Positions 55,969 to 63,733 of a stretch of 64,000 nt of DNA are shown in pieces. The notes under the pieces are model-generated. The model did not search any database and was not told where the DNA came from. It saw nothing but the letters and a program-made list of their open reading frames with translations. This DNA comes from Myxococcus xanthus. Lineage in GTDB: Bacteria > Myxococcota > Myxococcia > Myxococcales > Myxococcaceae. How positions within the stretch are numbered: position 1 is the first letter of the stretch; each line of letters starts with the position of its first letter. The DNA is taken from positions 7,048,001 through 7,112,000 of the forward strand of contig NZ_CP017174.1 in assembly GCF_006402735.1 (NCBI RefSeq). Direction: 5' to 3'. The translations under genes were made by a program, and so were the position numbers.

Positions 55969-56859
55969 ATGAAGGCCCCCTCGGTGGGGCCGGTGGAAGC
56001 CGCGCTGCTGGCCCAGCTGGCCCCGGCGGTGGTCGCGACGGTTCACTGGTTGCCGGGCGGCGGGGCCCTCCGGGTCCTGGAGGCGGGCGCCGGCCCCACG
56101 GTGGTGCTGCTCCACGGGCGCGGCGGCGCGGCCTCCCAGTGGTTCACCTACCTGACGGTCCTCGCCCGGGGACACCGCATGCTGGCGGTGGACTTGCCGG
56201 GCTTCGGCATGTCGTCCGCCCCCGAAGGCCCGCTGGCCACCGGCGAGGACGCGGCGGCCTTCTTCACCGCCCCCATCGAGGCGCTGCTGTCCCAGCTCGC
56301 CCCGGGCCCGGTGGCCGTGGTGGGCCACTCGCTGGGCGGGCTCGTGGCGCTGGAGCTCGCGCTGCGCGGCCGGGTACCGGTGGAGCGGCTGGCCCTGGTG
56401 GATGCCATGGGCCTGGGCCCGGAGATGGCGCGAAAAGCCCGCCTCTTCTTCCGCGCCGGTCCCGAACGGCTGGCGCGCTCGCTGGGGCCGTGGGCCTGGG
56501 CCCAGATGATGCCGCCGCCCCCGACGCCGCTGGGTGAGCGGCTGGGCGCCCTGGAGTACGAGCTGCTCACCCGCCCGGGCGCCAGCCTTGACGCCACGCG
56601 GGCCTTCAACCGGCTCGTGCCCGTGGTCGGCCCTGTCTTTCATCGCGCGGAAAAGCTCGGCGCTGTAACGGCGCCGGTGCTGCTCGTCTGGGGCGAACAC
56701 GAGGACACGCTGCCCGTCTCCATCGCCGAGCGGGCGGCACGGCGCCTTCCCCAGGCCCGGCTCCTGCGCCTGGACGCAGGCCACAGCCCCCACCAGGAAC
56801 ATCCGGAGCGCGTGCTCCCCGAATTGAAGGCGTTCCTCGCCGTGCCCCAGGAGGGCTAG
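55969..56859 (+). CDS. Alpha/beta hydrolase
   Basis: A 296-residue alpha/beta-hydrolase fold protein. Oxyanion segment VVLLHGRGGAASQWF, nucleophile Ser in VVGHSLGGLVALELAL, acid in VLLVWGEHEDTLPV, and His in DAGHSPHQEHPE. A Pro-rich cap loop (MMPPPPTPLGER) is present. Substrate unknown. ATG 55969 with GAGGAA about 7 bases upstream; the long upstream open frame is antisense to moxR and not coding. Confidence 0.9.
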   Translation: MKAPSVGPVEAALLAQLAPAVVATVHWLPGGGALRVLEAGAGPTVVLLHGRGGAASQWFTYLTVLARGHRMLAVDLPGFGMSSAPEGPLATGEDAAAFFTAPIEALLSQLAPGPVAVVGHSLGGLVALELALRGRVPVERLALVDAMGLGPEMARKARLFFRAGPERLARSLGPWAWAQMMPPPPTPLGERLGALEYELLTRPGASLDATRAFNRLVPVVGPVFHRAEKLGAVTAPVLLVWGEHEDTLPVSIAERAARRLPQARLLRLDAGHSPHQEHPERVLPELKAFLAVPQEG

Positions 56860-56937
56860 ACCAAGGATTGTGATTCTCGAACGGCTGCCCACGACGAGCT
56901 GCCCGCCCGCGATGGTGGCGACCGGCACCAGCGTCCA

Positions 56938-56973
56938 GGACTCCCTTCGAGGATGTAGCCTCGGCTGGAGTCC
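56938..56973. terminator. Two-step hairpin between convergent genes
   Basis: GGACTCC-ctt-CGAGG-atgtag-CCTCG-gct-GGAGTCC: a 7-bp and a 5-bp perfect stem separated by a 3x3 internal loop. It lies in the 219-base gap between the hydrolase gene and the minus-strand regulator. No T-run. Terminator-like by position. Confidence 0.5.
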
Positions 56974-57078
56974 GGGTCGTTAACTGCCTGGAACTACGGC
57001 AGAGGCCGGCGGAGAAGCCCAGCAGCCGCAAGGTCGCCCGGCCTTTTCCTTGGCCTCGAGTCCTGATGTGCCCCCCTT

Positions 57079-57768
57079 CTACTTCGTGTGACGCAGCTGG
57101 GCTTCCCAGCGCCGGCGCAATGTAGAACGGCGCTCGGGGTAGAGCGCGTCGAGGAAATCCACGCTGAGCAATCGCTCCGTCCTGAAGATCCGAAAGTCCC
57201 GACGCAGCTCACACCATGCGATCAACACGCGAACGCCGGTCACGTAGCCCACGAGAATCGGCCACACCGTGCGCTTGCTCGTCGTGCCTTCCGCATCGGC
57301 GTAGTGAATGTGGAGCTTCAATTGCTTCCGCGACCACTCACGCAGTCGGCTCAGGTCGACAGTTCCGTCCGGATGCCTCTGCTTCGCCGGCGGAGTGCCC
57401 ACCACCGGGTCGTCGACCAGCTCGCGCAGGTGCTTCGGTACGATGGCTGCGACCTTCGCCAACACATCTCCCGCTGCTGCCGACAACGTCCTGTCTGCGT
57501 TGGCCGCCACCCACTGTGCGCCGAGCACCACTGCCTCGATTTCGCTCGGCGTCAGCATCAACGGCGGCAGGTCGAAGCCGCGCGCTAGCACGTAGCCGAC
57601 ACCCGCTTCTCCTCGAATCGGCACGCGACGCGCCATCAACGCCGCGAGGTCCCGGTACACCGTGCGCTGACTCGTCTCGAGTTGCTCGGCGATCGCGCTG
57701 GCCGTCATCGGCCCCTTTGCCCGCCGCAGCACCTGCAGAATCTCGAACAGCCGGTCAGCGCGTCGCAT
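57079..57768 (-). CDS. YafY-type HTH/WYL-domain transcription regulator
   Basis: A 229-residue regulator. N-terminal helix-turn-helix (ASAIAEQLETSQRTVYRDLAALMARRVPI) and a C-terminal WYL domain (about residues 150-215; LHIHYADAEGTTSKRTVWPILVGYVTGVRVLIAWCELR). WYL domains sense nucleotides or other ligands. GC content by eye is lower than that of neighbouring genes. It is 12 bases downstream of the DUF1761 gene, so probably co-transcribed with it. Confidence 0.92.
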   Translation of the reverse strand: MRRADRLFEILQVLRRAKGPMTASAIAEQLETSQRTVYRDLAALMARRVPIRGEAGVGYVLARGFDLPPLMLTPSEIEAVVLGAQWVAANADRTLSAAAGDVLAKVAAIVPKHLRELVDDPVVGTPPAKQRHPDGTVDLSRLREWSRKQLKLHIHYADAEGTTSKRTVWPILVGYVTGVRVLIAWCELRRDFRIFRTERLLSVDFLDALYPERRSTLRRRWEAQLRHTK

Positions 57769-57780
57769 GCGTCCTCTGCG

Positions 57781-58191
57781 CTATGCCATCGCGGTAAGAA
57801 TAGCGCAGCTCACGAGGTTGCTGAGCAGGAAGTAGGGAGCGTTGATGACACCGTACAGAACCGGCCGCGGGATGTTCGGGTTGATGGCCACGTTGAACAC
57901 CGTGGCGACGAGATAGCCGACTCCGCTGATGGCTCCAAACACGAGCGCATTCGACATCGCGTCGATGTGAAACGTTCGCAGCAGAATCGCGTTCGCCACC
58001 GTCACCACGAGTCCGCAGAGCAGGGGACCTGCGATGAAGATCGGCTCCGGCTTACGGCCCATGAGGTCGGTGCGCCCGAGCGCCAGCGCATACGGCTTCG
58101 GGATGACCCCCATGAACCACGCCGCGCCGAGCATCTGTAGCGCCACGGCCGAGAGAAGAACCGCGAACCAATTGATCGAAAGAGTGAACAT
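57781..58191 (-). CDS. DUF1761-like membrane protein
   Basis: A 136-residue protein with four membrane helices (LSINWFAVLLSAVALQMLGAAWFMG, FIAGPLLCGLVVTVANAIL, ALVFGAISGVGYLVATVF and VINAPYFLLSNLVSCAILTA), consistent with DUF1761. Function unknown. Base composition is noticeably less GC-rich than the surrounding genes. With the WYL regulator it forms a two-gene unit that may be of foreign origin. Confidence 0.82.
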   Translation of the reverse strand: MFTLSINWFAVLLSAVALQMLGAAWFMGVIPKPYALALGRTDLMGRKPEPIFIAGPLLCGLVVTVANAILLRTFHIDAMSNALVFGAISGVGYLVATVFNVAINPNIPRPVLYGVINAPYFLLSNLVSCAILTAMA

Positions 58192-58338
58192 CGTGTGCGT
58201 CCCCGGCTGAGGTGAGACGCATGAAGTACTGCCACCCTGTTGCCACCGTGGTGGCAGCAGAGAATCGCTTGCTTCACGCCGCCGTCGGTCACCACGTACT
58301 GGCCCACCAAGGAACGTGATTCACGAACGGCCGCCTAG

Positions 58339-58466
58339 CGGGCGCCCGGCAGGCAGGCGCCCGACGGCGTTCGGGTGACACGGGCTGGTCCGGCGGTCGG
58401 AGCTCGTCCTGGCGGCGCTTGTCCTGGCCTTCCTGGATGGCAACCGTCCCACCGTGTCACCCACGG
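58339..58466 (+). promoter_or_regulatory. Structured leader upstream of the His-rich gene
   Basis: Contains an 8-bp hairpin CGGGCGCC...GGCGCCCG (58339-58363). It also has a perfect 11-bp inverted repeat GGGTGACACGG (58373-58383) and CCGTGTCACCC (58452-58462) separated by 68 bases. The right arm can alternatively fold locally as CCGTG-tcacc-CACGG (58452-58466). The two foldings exclude each other. The ATG of the His-rich gene follows 24 bases later. Confidence 0.45.
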
Positions 58467-58489
58467 ACACCACCGCCAGGGAGGCTGCC

Positions 58490-58837
58490 ATGAATCACAA
58501 GACGCACGAGCGCCATGACCACGTCCACGCCAAGGGCTGTGGCCATCCCGCCATCCAGCACCAGGACCACGTGGACTATCTACACGACGGGCACCTGCAC
58601 CACCCGCACTCGGACCACACGGACGAATGCACGCTCGCCGAAGACGCGCGCAATCCCGCGCAATGCACGCCGCAGCATGCCTGTGGTGCCCATGAAGCCA
58701 CGCACCGCCACGGTCCCTCGTGTGGCCACGCGGCCGCGCCGCACGGGGACCACATGGACTATCTCGTGGACGGCCACCTGCATCACCCGCACGACGGCCA
58801 CTGCGACGACCACGGCAAGGTGCAGGTCCTGAGCTGA
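58490..58837 (+). CDS. Histidine-rich, tandem-repeat metal-binding protein
   Basis: A 115-residue soluble protein with about 30 His. Two repeats are clear: one around DHVDYLHDGHLHHPHSDHTD (residues about 24-45) and one around DHMDYLVDGHLHHPHDGHCD (residues about 85-106), joined by a Cys-containing segment (CTLAEDARNPAQCTPQHACG) and a second CGH motif. Such His clusters bind Zn, Ni, Co or Cu. No signal peptide, so a cytoplasmic metal store or chaperone is likely. ATG 58490 has AGGGAGG 5 bases upstream. Confidence 0.8.
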   Translation: MNHKTHERHDHVHAKGCGHPAIQHQDHVDYLHDGHLHHPHSDHTDECTLAEDARNPAQCTPQHACGAHEATHRHGPSCGHAAAPHGDHMDYLVDGHLHHPHDGHCDDHGKVQVLS

Positions 58838-58851
58838 AACGAAGACGTGAC

Positions 58852-58867
58852 GGGAGAGACCTCTCCC
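58852..58867. terminator. Hairpin between convergent genes
   Basis: GGGAGA-gacc-TCTCCC, inside a larger repeat (GAAGACG... at 58841 and ...CCCGTCTTC at 58881-58889) that could extend the stem. It lies between the His-rich gene and the thioredoxin gene, whose stops face each other. No T-run. Confidence 0.5.
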
Positions 58868-58912
58868 CCGGGAGGCCCCGCCCGTCTTCACGCTGGACGG
58901 AGGCGTGCCGTC

Positions 58913-59299
58913 TCAAGCCTGGGACGGCGCGCCCTGCTGTGCCTGCCGGTCCACCAGCTGCTTGCGCACCTCGTTCATGTCGAGCGCGCGCACCTGGCGG
59001 ATGAGGTCATCCAGCGCGTTGGCCGGCAGCGCTCCCGCCTGTTCGAACAACATGATGCCGTCACGGAAGACCATCAGCGTGGGGATGGAGCGGATGGCGA
59101 AAGCCCCCGCGAGTTCCACCTCTGCGTCGGTGTCGAGCTTGCCGAAGACGAGGTCCGGATTCTTCGTGCTCGCCTGTTCGAAAACAGGTGCGAAGGTGCG
59201 GCACGGCGCGCACCATTCGGCCCACCAGTCGAGGAGGACGATTCCCTCCTTCGAGACGATTTCCTTGAAGTTGGCTTTGGTGATGTCGGTGGTTGCCAT
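58913..59299 (-). CDS. Thioredoxin-family protein
   Basis: A 128-residue cytoplasmic thioredoxin. Active site WCAPC in LDWWAEWCAPCRTFAPVFE, cis-Pro in IRSIPTLMVFRDG. The core length is standard, with an extra C-terminal helix of about 20 residues ending in a Gln/Ala-rich tail. ATG 59299. Its only Shine-Dalgarno-like sequence (AGG) forms part of a strong hairpin, see 59302-59342. Confidence 0.93.
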   Translation of the reverse strand: MATTDITKANFKEIVSKEGIVLLDWWAEWCAPCRTFAPVFEQASTKNPDLVFGKLDTDAEVELAGAFAIRSIPTLMVFRDGIMLFEQAGALPANALDDLIRQVRALDMNEVRKQLVDRQAQQGAPSQA

Positions 59300-59301
59300 G
59301 C

Positions 59302-59342
59302 CCTGACACTGGGCCCTCCCCCCCGGAGGCGCCAGTGTCAGG
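59302..59342 (-). promoter_or_regulatory. Strong hairpin masking the thioredoxin ribosome-binding site
   Basis: CCTGACACTGG (59302-59312) and CCAGTGTCAGG (59332-59342) form a perfect 11-bp stem with a 19-base loop. In the minus-strand transcript the 3' arm ends TGTCAGG directly before GC-ATG of the thioredoxin gene, so the Shine-Dalgarno AGG is paired. It could be a terminator for the upstream gene, a translational switch, or both. Confidence 0.6.
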
Positions 59343-59443
59343 ATGAGGCCAGCCAGGCTCCCCCCAGGGCCCGACTCCCAGTCACCTTCAGCTCAGCGCG
59401 GCGGCGGCCCATGACGGGTGGGCCGCCGGGACAGCGGGCGGGC

Positions 59444-60409
59444 TCAGCCCCAGACGCTCGCCCGACCCATGAACTGCGCCAGGTCCAGGCGGTTGGACTG
59501 CGTCTCGCGGCGGGGGGCCTTCGCCGTGAAGGACTCCAAATCCTGGAGACTGATGTGGACCTCCTTGCTGGACTTGGACTTGCTGGCGCCCTGGTCCACC
59601 GAACGCAGCGCCGTGGGGTGGTTGATGAGGAACTGCGCCGCCTCACGGAGCTCCTTCGGCGCGCCGCTGCTCGGGTCCGCCACGCGCTTGAGTTCCGACA
59701 TGCCGATGTTGTTGTCCCCAGCGCCCTTGCCGCTGGCGTTCATGCCCACGCCCTCGGCGAAGTGGAAGTGGTCCTTGAGCGTCTGGGCCGCCTTGTAGAT
59801 GTCCATGGGCTCCTGGCGGCTCGCGCCGAAGGGCGGGCGGGACGGAGCGCCGAACGAAGGGCCGCACAGGTCCAGCCGCGGCGGCAGGTTGGGACGGTGC
59901 GGGTTGGGCAGGCCGCCCGGGCCACCAAGTCCGCCGCCGAAGCCCCCTCCGAACCCGGAGCCGAACAGCGACGGACGCTGCGGGAAGCCAGGCCGCTGCG
60001 GAGCCCCGGAGTCCGCCGCATTGCCCGCGCGCGCTTGGAGGTCCGCCTTGCTCAGGTGCACCTCATTATTGCCGCCTTGGGCCTTGCTGGCGCCCTGGTC
60101 CAGCGAGCGCAGGGCGATGGGGTGGTCGAGCACCCATTTCGCGGCGGCGCGGACCTCGGGCGGGAAGCCGCTGTTCGGGTCCGCCACGCGCTTGAGCTCC
60201 GACGTCCCGATGTTGTTGTCCCCGGCGCCCTTGCCGCTGGCATTCATGCCCACGCCCTCGATGGCGTCGAAGTGCTTGAGCACCGTCTGCGCCGCCTTGG
60301 ACGGGTCCATCGACTGATAGGCCGCCTGGTAGCGGTCCGTGGGGCCGCAGCCACGGGTGTTGCTGGAGAAGCCGCTGCACTGGATGGACTTCGCGATGGA
60401 CAGGCTCAT
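59444..60409 (-). CDS. Two-repeat protein with HrpF/NolX-like domains
   Basis: A 321-residue protein with two copies of a domain of about 95 residues (about 33-128 and 205-300). Each has the form A-A-Q-T-[LV]-x-x-H-F, GVGMNASGKGAGDNNIG, S-E-L-K-R-V-A-D-P, then a helix and H-P-x-A-L-R-S-x-D-Q-G-A-S-K, and ends in a strand plus D-L. The loop resembles a degenerate EF-hand. A Pro/Gly/Phe linker joins them. The pattern resembles repeats in HrpF/NolX translocon proteins of plant-associated type III systems, from memory. No classical signal. ATG 60409 with CAGGAG 8 bases upstream. Confidence 0.6.
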   Translation of the reverse strand: MSLSIAKSIQCSGFSSNTRGCGPTDRYQAAYQSMDPSKAAQTVLKHFDAIEGVGMNASGKGAGDNNIGTSELKRVADPNSGFPPEVRAAAKWVLDHPIALRSLDQGASKAQGGNNEVHLSKADLQARAGNAADSGAPQRPGFPQRPSLFGSGFGGGFGGGLGGPGGLPNPHRPNLPPRLDLCGPSFGAPSRPPFGASRQEPMDIYKAAQTLKDHFHFAEGVGMNASGKGAGDNNIGMSELKRVADPSSGAPKELREAAQFLINHPTALRSVDQGASKSKSSKEVHISLQDLESFTAKAPRRETQSNRLDLAQFMGRASVWG

Positions 60410-60516
60410 GGTCGTGACTCCTGATAGCGATTGCTACGATGGTTTGGATTGGGGGCAGGTGGCCGTTTCAGCCGAAAGCCCCGCGCGCTAACTACATGAA
60501 CATTCTCTGTCGGATA

Positions 60517-60550
60517 CGCACGGTGTTTCGTGCGGTGTTTTTATTTGTTT
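60517..60550 (+). terminator. Intrinsic-terminator-like hairpin, plus strand
   Basis: CGCACG-gtgttt-CGTGCG (60517-60534) followed by GTGTTTTTATTTGTTTT. A perfect 6-bp stem with a real T-rich tail, rare in this GC-rich sequence. No annotated plus-strand gene ends before it. Confidence 0.55.
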
Positions 60551-60576
60551 TCGCGCGCTTCCGAGGGGAACGAACA

Positions 60577-60644
60577 CAAAGCAAAAACAAACAAGCCCAC
60601 CCGCGAAGCGTCTGGCCATTCAAGGCAAGACATCGCGGGTGGGC
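60577..60644 (-). terminator. Intrinsic-terminator-like hairpin, minus strand
   Basis: GCCCACCCGCGA (60595-60606) pairs perfectly with TCGCGGGTGGGC (60633-60644). Inside, GTCTgGCC pairs with GGCaAGAC around a 6-base loop. On the minus strand the stem is followed by TTGTTTGTTTTTGC. It is a very stable stem with a T-rich tail, pointing toward the AT-rich core. No minus-strand protein gene lies directly upstream. Confidence 0.6.
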
Positions 60645-60787
60645 GGCTCGGTGGTGTCGTTCTCGAAGCGGCTCCAGGCCACTGCAGTGGGTGTGCCAGG
60701 GCCCTCCAGCGCCTCCGGAGCCGGGGCGAGGCGCACGCTCAAGAGGAGGACGCCCGGAAAGGCGCTCCGGCGGGCCTGGTAACCGCG

Positions 60788-60815
60788 GTTGTCAGGTGGC
60801 AACAACAGTTGTCAC
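60788..60815. promoter_or_regulatory. Repeat element upstream of the FHA-sigma54 activator
   Basis: Two GTTGTCA direct repeats (60788 and 60808) and an imperfect palindrome GTGGCAAC-aaca-GTTGTCAC (60796-60815), 58 bases upstream of the activator ATG. It may be a binding site, perhaps for autoregulation. It resembles a sigma54 promoter only superficially; the GG to G distance is one base too long. Confidence 0.35.
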
Positions 60816-60872
60816 TCCCCTCCCCCGCGTGGGCGCGGTGGTAGCCTGCCCACCGTGGCGGACCCAGGTGAC

Positions 60873-62222
<1,350 letters not shown>

Positions 62223-62234
62223 GGAAGACACGCC

Positions 62235-62741
62235 ATGCGACCGACCATCCGCGCACGACCGCTCACCCAAGAGGCCTTCGCGCCATTCGGCGACGTCATC
62301 GGGCTGGAGCTCGCGGGCGGCAACAGCGCCAACCAGGGCACGGCCACGCGGTATGACAAGGTGGCCCACCTGACGGGCACGCGTCCCCAGGCAGAGCCCA
62401 ATCTGGCGGTGTTCCGCTCCGTGGCGAAGTCCCTGCCCTTCGAGGTGCGCCTGCTGGAGCGCCACCCCTGCTCCACGCAAATGTTCGTGGCGCTCGCGTG
62501 CCAGCGCTTCCTGGTGGTCGTCTGTCCGGACGACACCCGAGGCGAGCCGGACCTGGACCGGCTGCAAGCCTTCGTGTGCGGCCCGGGCCAGGGCGTGAAC
62601 TACCGCCCCGGCCAGTGGCACCACCCCATCATCGCACTGGATGGCCCCGCGGACCTGCTGATGCTGGCCTGGGAGGACGGCTCCGCCCTGGACTGCGAGG
62701 AGCGCCCCCTCACCACGCCCTTGCTCGTCACCAGCGACTGA
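62235..62741 (+). CDS. allA: Ureidoglycolate lyase family protein (AllA)
   Basis: A 168-residue cupin-fold enzyme releasing urea and glyoxylate from ureidoglycolate in purine catabolism. Family features are PLTQEAFAPFGDVIGLE near the N-terminus, LLERHPCSTQMFVAL, the substrate-binding Lys-poor region, and PGQGVNYRPGQWHHPIIAL. It starts 12 bases after the activator gene with GAGGAA upstream, so the two may share a transcript. No other purine-catabolic genes are in the window. A decayed copy of its 3' end lies at 63624-63700. Confidence 0.9.
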   Translation: MRPTIRARPLTQEAFAPFGDVIGLELAGGNSANQGTATRYDKVAHLTGTRPQAEPNLAVFRSVAKSLPFEVRLLERHPCSTQMFVALACQRFLVVVCPDDTRGEPDLDRLQAFVCGPGQGVNYRPGQWHHPIIALDGPADLLMLAWEDGSALDCEERPLTTPLLVTSD

Positions 62742-62756
62742 ACGGCGCTGCGCGCG

Positions 62757-63440
62757 TCAGTCCTTCAGGTCGTTCATGAAGTGGAGGGGCTCACCAGGTT
62801 CCACGGGCTGTCCATCCGGCCCGGTGAGTTCCTTCGAGGAGATGAGCCACACGTCCAGGTCGCCATCCCGGTCGAGATTGGCGACACAGGCGGCCGTGAT
62901 GGCACACTCAGGGCACTCTCCCGAAAGGCCGACCTGCTTGGCCACGAGCACCGGCAGGTCGCCGAACTTGATGGCCTTCAATTCCGGGTTCGTCGCCACG
63001 TCCACACCCACGGCGACGGCGTCCTCCACCGCGGCGGCCCCAGCCGCGTCGCGAGCATCCGCCGGCTCGACACCCGCCAGGAAGGCGAAGTGATTGCCCC
63101 GCGGAATGTCATGGTTCAACTTCGCGAAGACAGGCTCATAGGCGTCGTGCTCGGCGTAGTGAGTCATCTGGGCGATGTACCACTGCCTCAACTGCAACTT
63201 GCACATGGCCTGCTTCGCCCGGTGCTTGGAACCCTGGAAGCCGCTGATGGCGCCAAGGCTGACGAAGAAGCACGGGATGAGCAGCAAGGCGAAGACACCC
63301 GCCACGATGAGGTAGACCTTCTTCCGGCTGGAGCGCGGTACGGAAGCCGTGTTTCCGCATGAGCACTGGATGGTTGAACCCGACTTGAGCCCCGTCACGT
63401 CGAGCTTCGTGCCGCACGCCGGACACTTGATATCTGCCAT
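62757..63440 (-). CDS. Zinc-ribbon membrane protein with pilin-like helix, unknown role
   Basis: A 227-residue protein. Residues 1-35 form a zinc ribbon (CPACGTKLDVTGLKSGSTIQC then CGN). A membrane helix follows (KVYLIVAGVFALLLIPCFFVSLG), then an extracytoplasmic part that begins like the helix of type IV pilin-like proteins (KHRAKQAMCKLQLRQWYIAQ). The C-terminal part has CPECAITAACVANLDRDGDLDVW, an EF-hand-like Asp loop seen in pilin-like proteins of myxobacteria. ATG 63440. Base composition is less GC-rich here. Confidence 0.75.
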   Translation of the reverse strand: MADIKCPACGTKLDVTGLKSGSTIQCSCGNTASVPRSSRKKVYLIVAGVFALLLIPCFFVSLGAISGFQGSKHRAKQAMCKLQLRQWYIAQMTHYAEHDAYEPVFAKLNHDIPRGNHFAFLAGVEPADARDAAGAAAVEDAVAVGVDVATNPELKAIKFGDLPVLVAKQVGLSGECPECAITAACVANLDRDGDLDVWLISSKELTGPDGQPVEPGEPLHFMNDLKD

Positions 63441-63623
63441 CGAAGAAGAATCCCCCTGTGAATGTCCGCACCCCAATGCGCGGAAGGCGCGGAAGGCGCG
63501 GAACCCTATCACCCCCATCTCGCCAACGAGTCATCAATCACAACTTTTTCATCAATAGCAGCGAGTATCCCTTGTGCCCCATTCGATGCGAACAGCGCAT
63601 GCGCGGTCCCCTCACCGCGCCGG
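63441..63623. other. Low-GC spacer upstream of the zinc-ribbon gene
   Basis: 183 bases. Carries a short tandem run of GGCGCGGAAGGCGCGGAA-like units (63482-63502) and an AT-rich stretch (63530-63600). Nothing codes convincingly. Confidence 0.4.
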
Positions 63624-63700
63624 ATGCCTTCGCGGACCTGCGGATGCTCGCCAGGGAGGACGGCTCCGCCTGGACTGCGCGGAGCCCCCTGTTCACGCCC
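63624..63700 (+). pseudogene. Decayed copy of the allA 3' end
   Basis: About 77 bases closely match allA positions 62641-62720. Shared pieces include CGCGGACCTGC, GGATGCT or TGATGCT, GGGAGGACGGCTCCGCC, TGGACTGCG and the closing CACGCCC. Two single-base deletions relative to allA shift the frame, and there is no start. Same strand as allA, about 0.9 kb downstream, separated by a minus-strand gene. Confidence 0.7.
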
Positions 63701-63733
63701 CAGTTCGGCCCCAACGGCCGAGCCCGTCACCGC

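Larger units (their letters stand above)
60410..60872. other. Intergenic region with opposed terminator-like hairpins
   Basis: 463 bases between divergent genes, with an AT-rich core (60535-60595). It contains the plus-strand hairpin at 60517, the minus-strand hairpin at 60595-60644 and a repeat near the activator gene at 60788-60815, all listed separately. No protein-coding frame is credible. A small RNA is possible. Confidence 0.5.

Noticed and set aside
60796-60815. sigma54 promoter before the FHA activator
   Set aside because: TGGCA and TTG are present, but the spacing is one base too long and the GC of the -12 element is missing.
60595-60872. Identification of the hairpin region as the Pxr sRNA
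   Set aside because: The gene neighbourhood differs from what I recall for pxr (a GNAT acetyltransferase next to it), and I cannot compare sequences.
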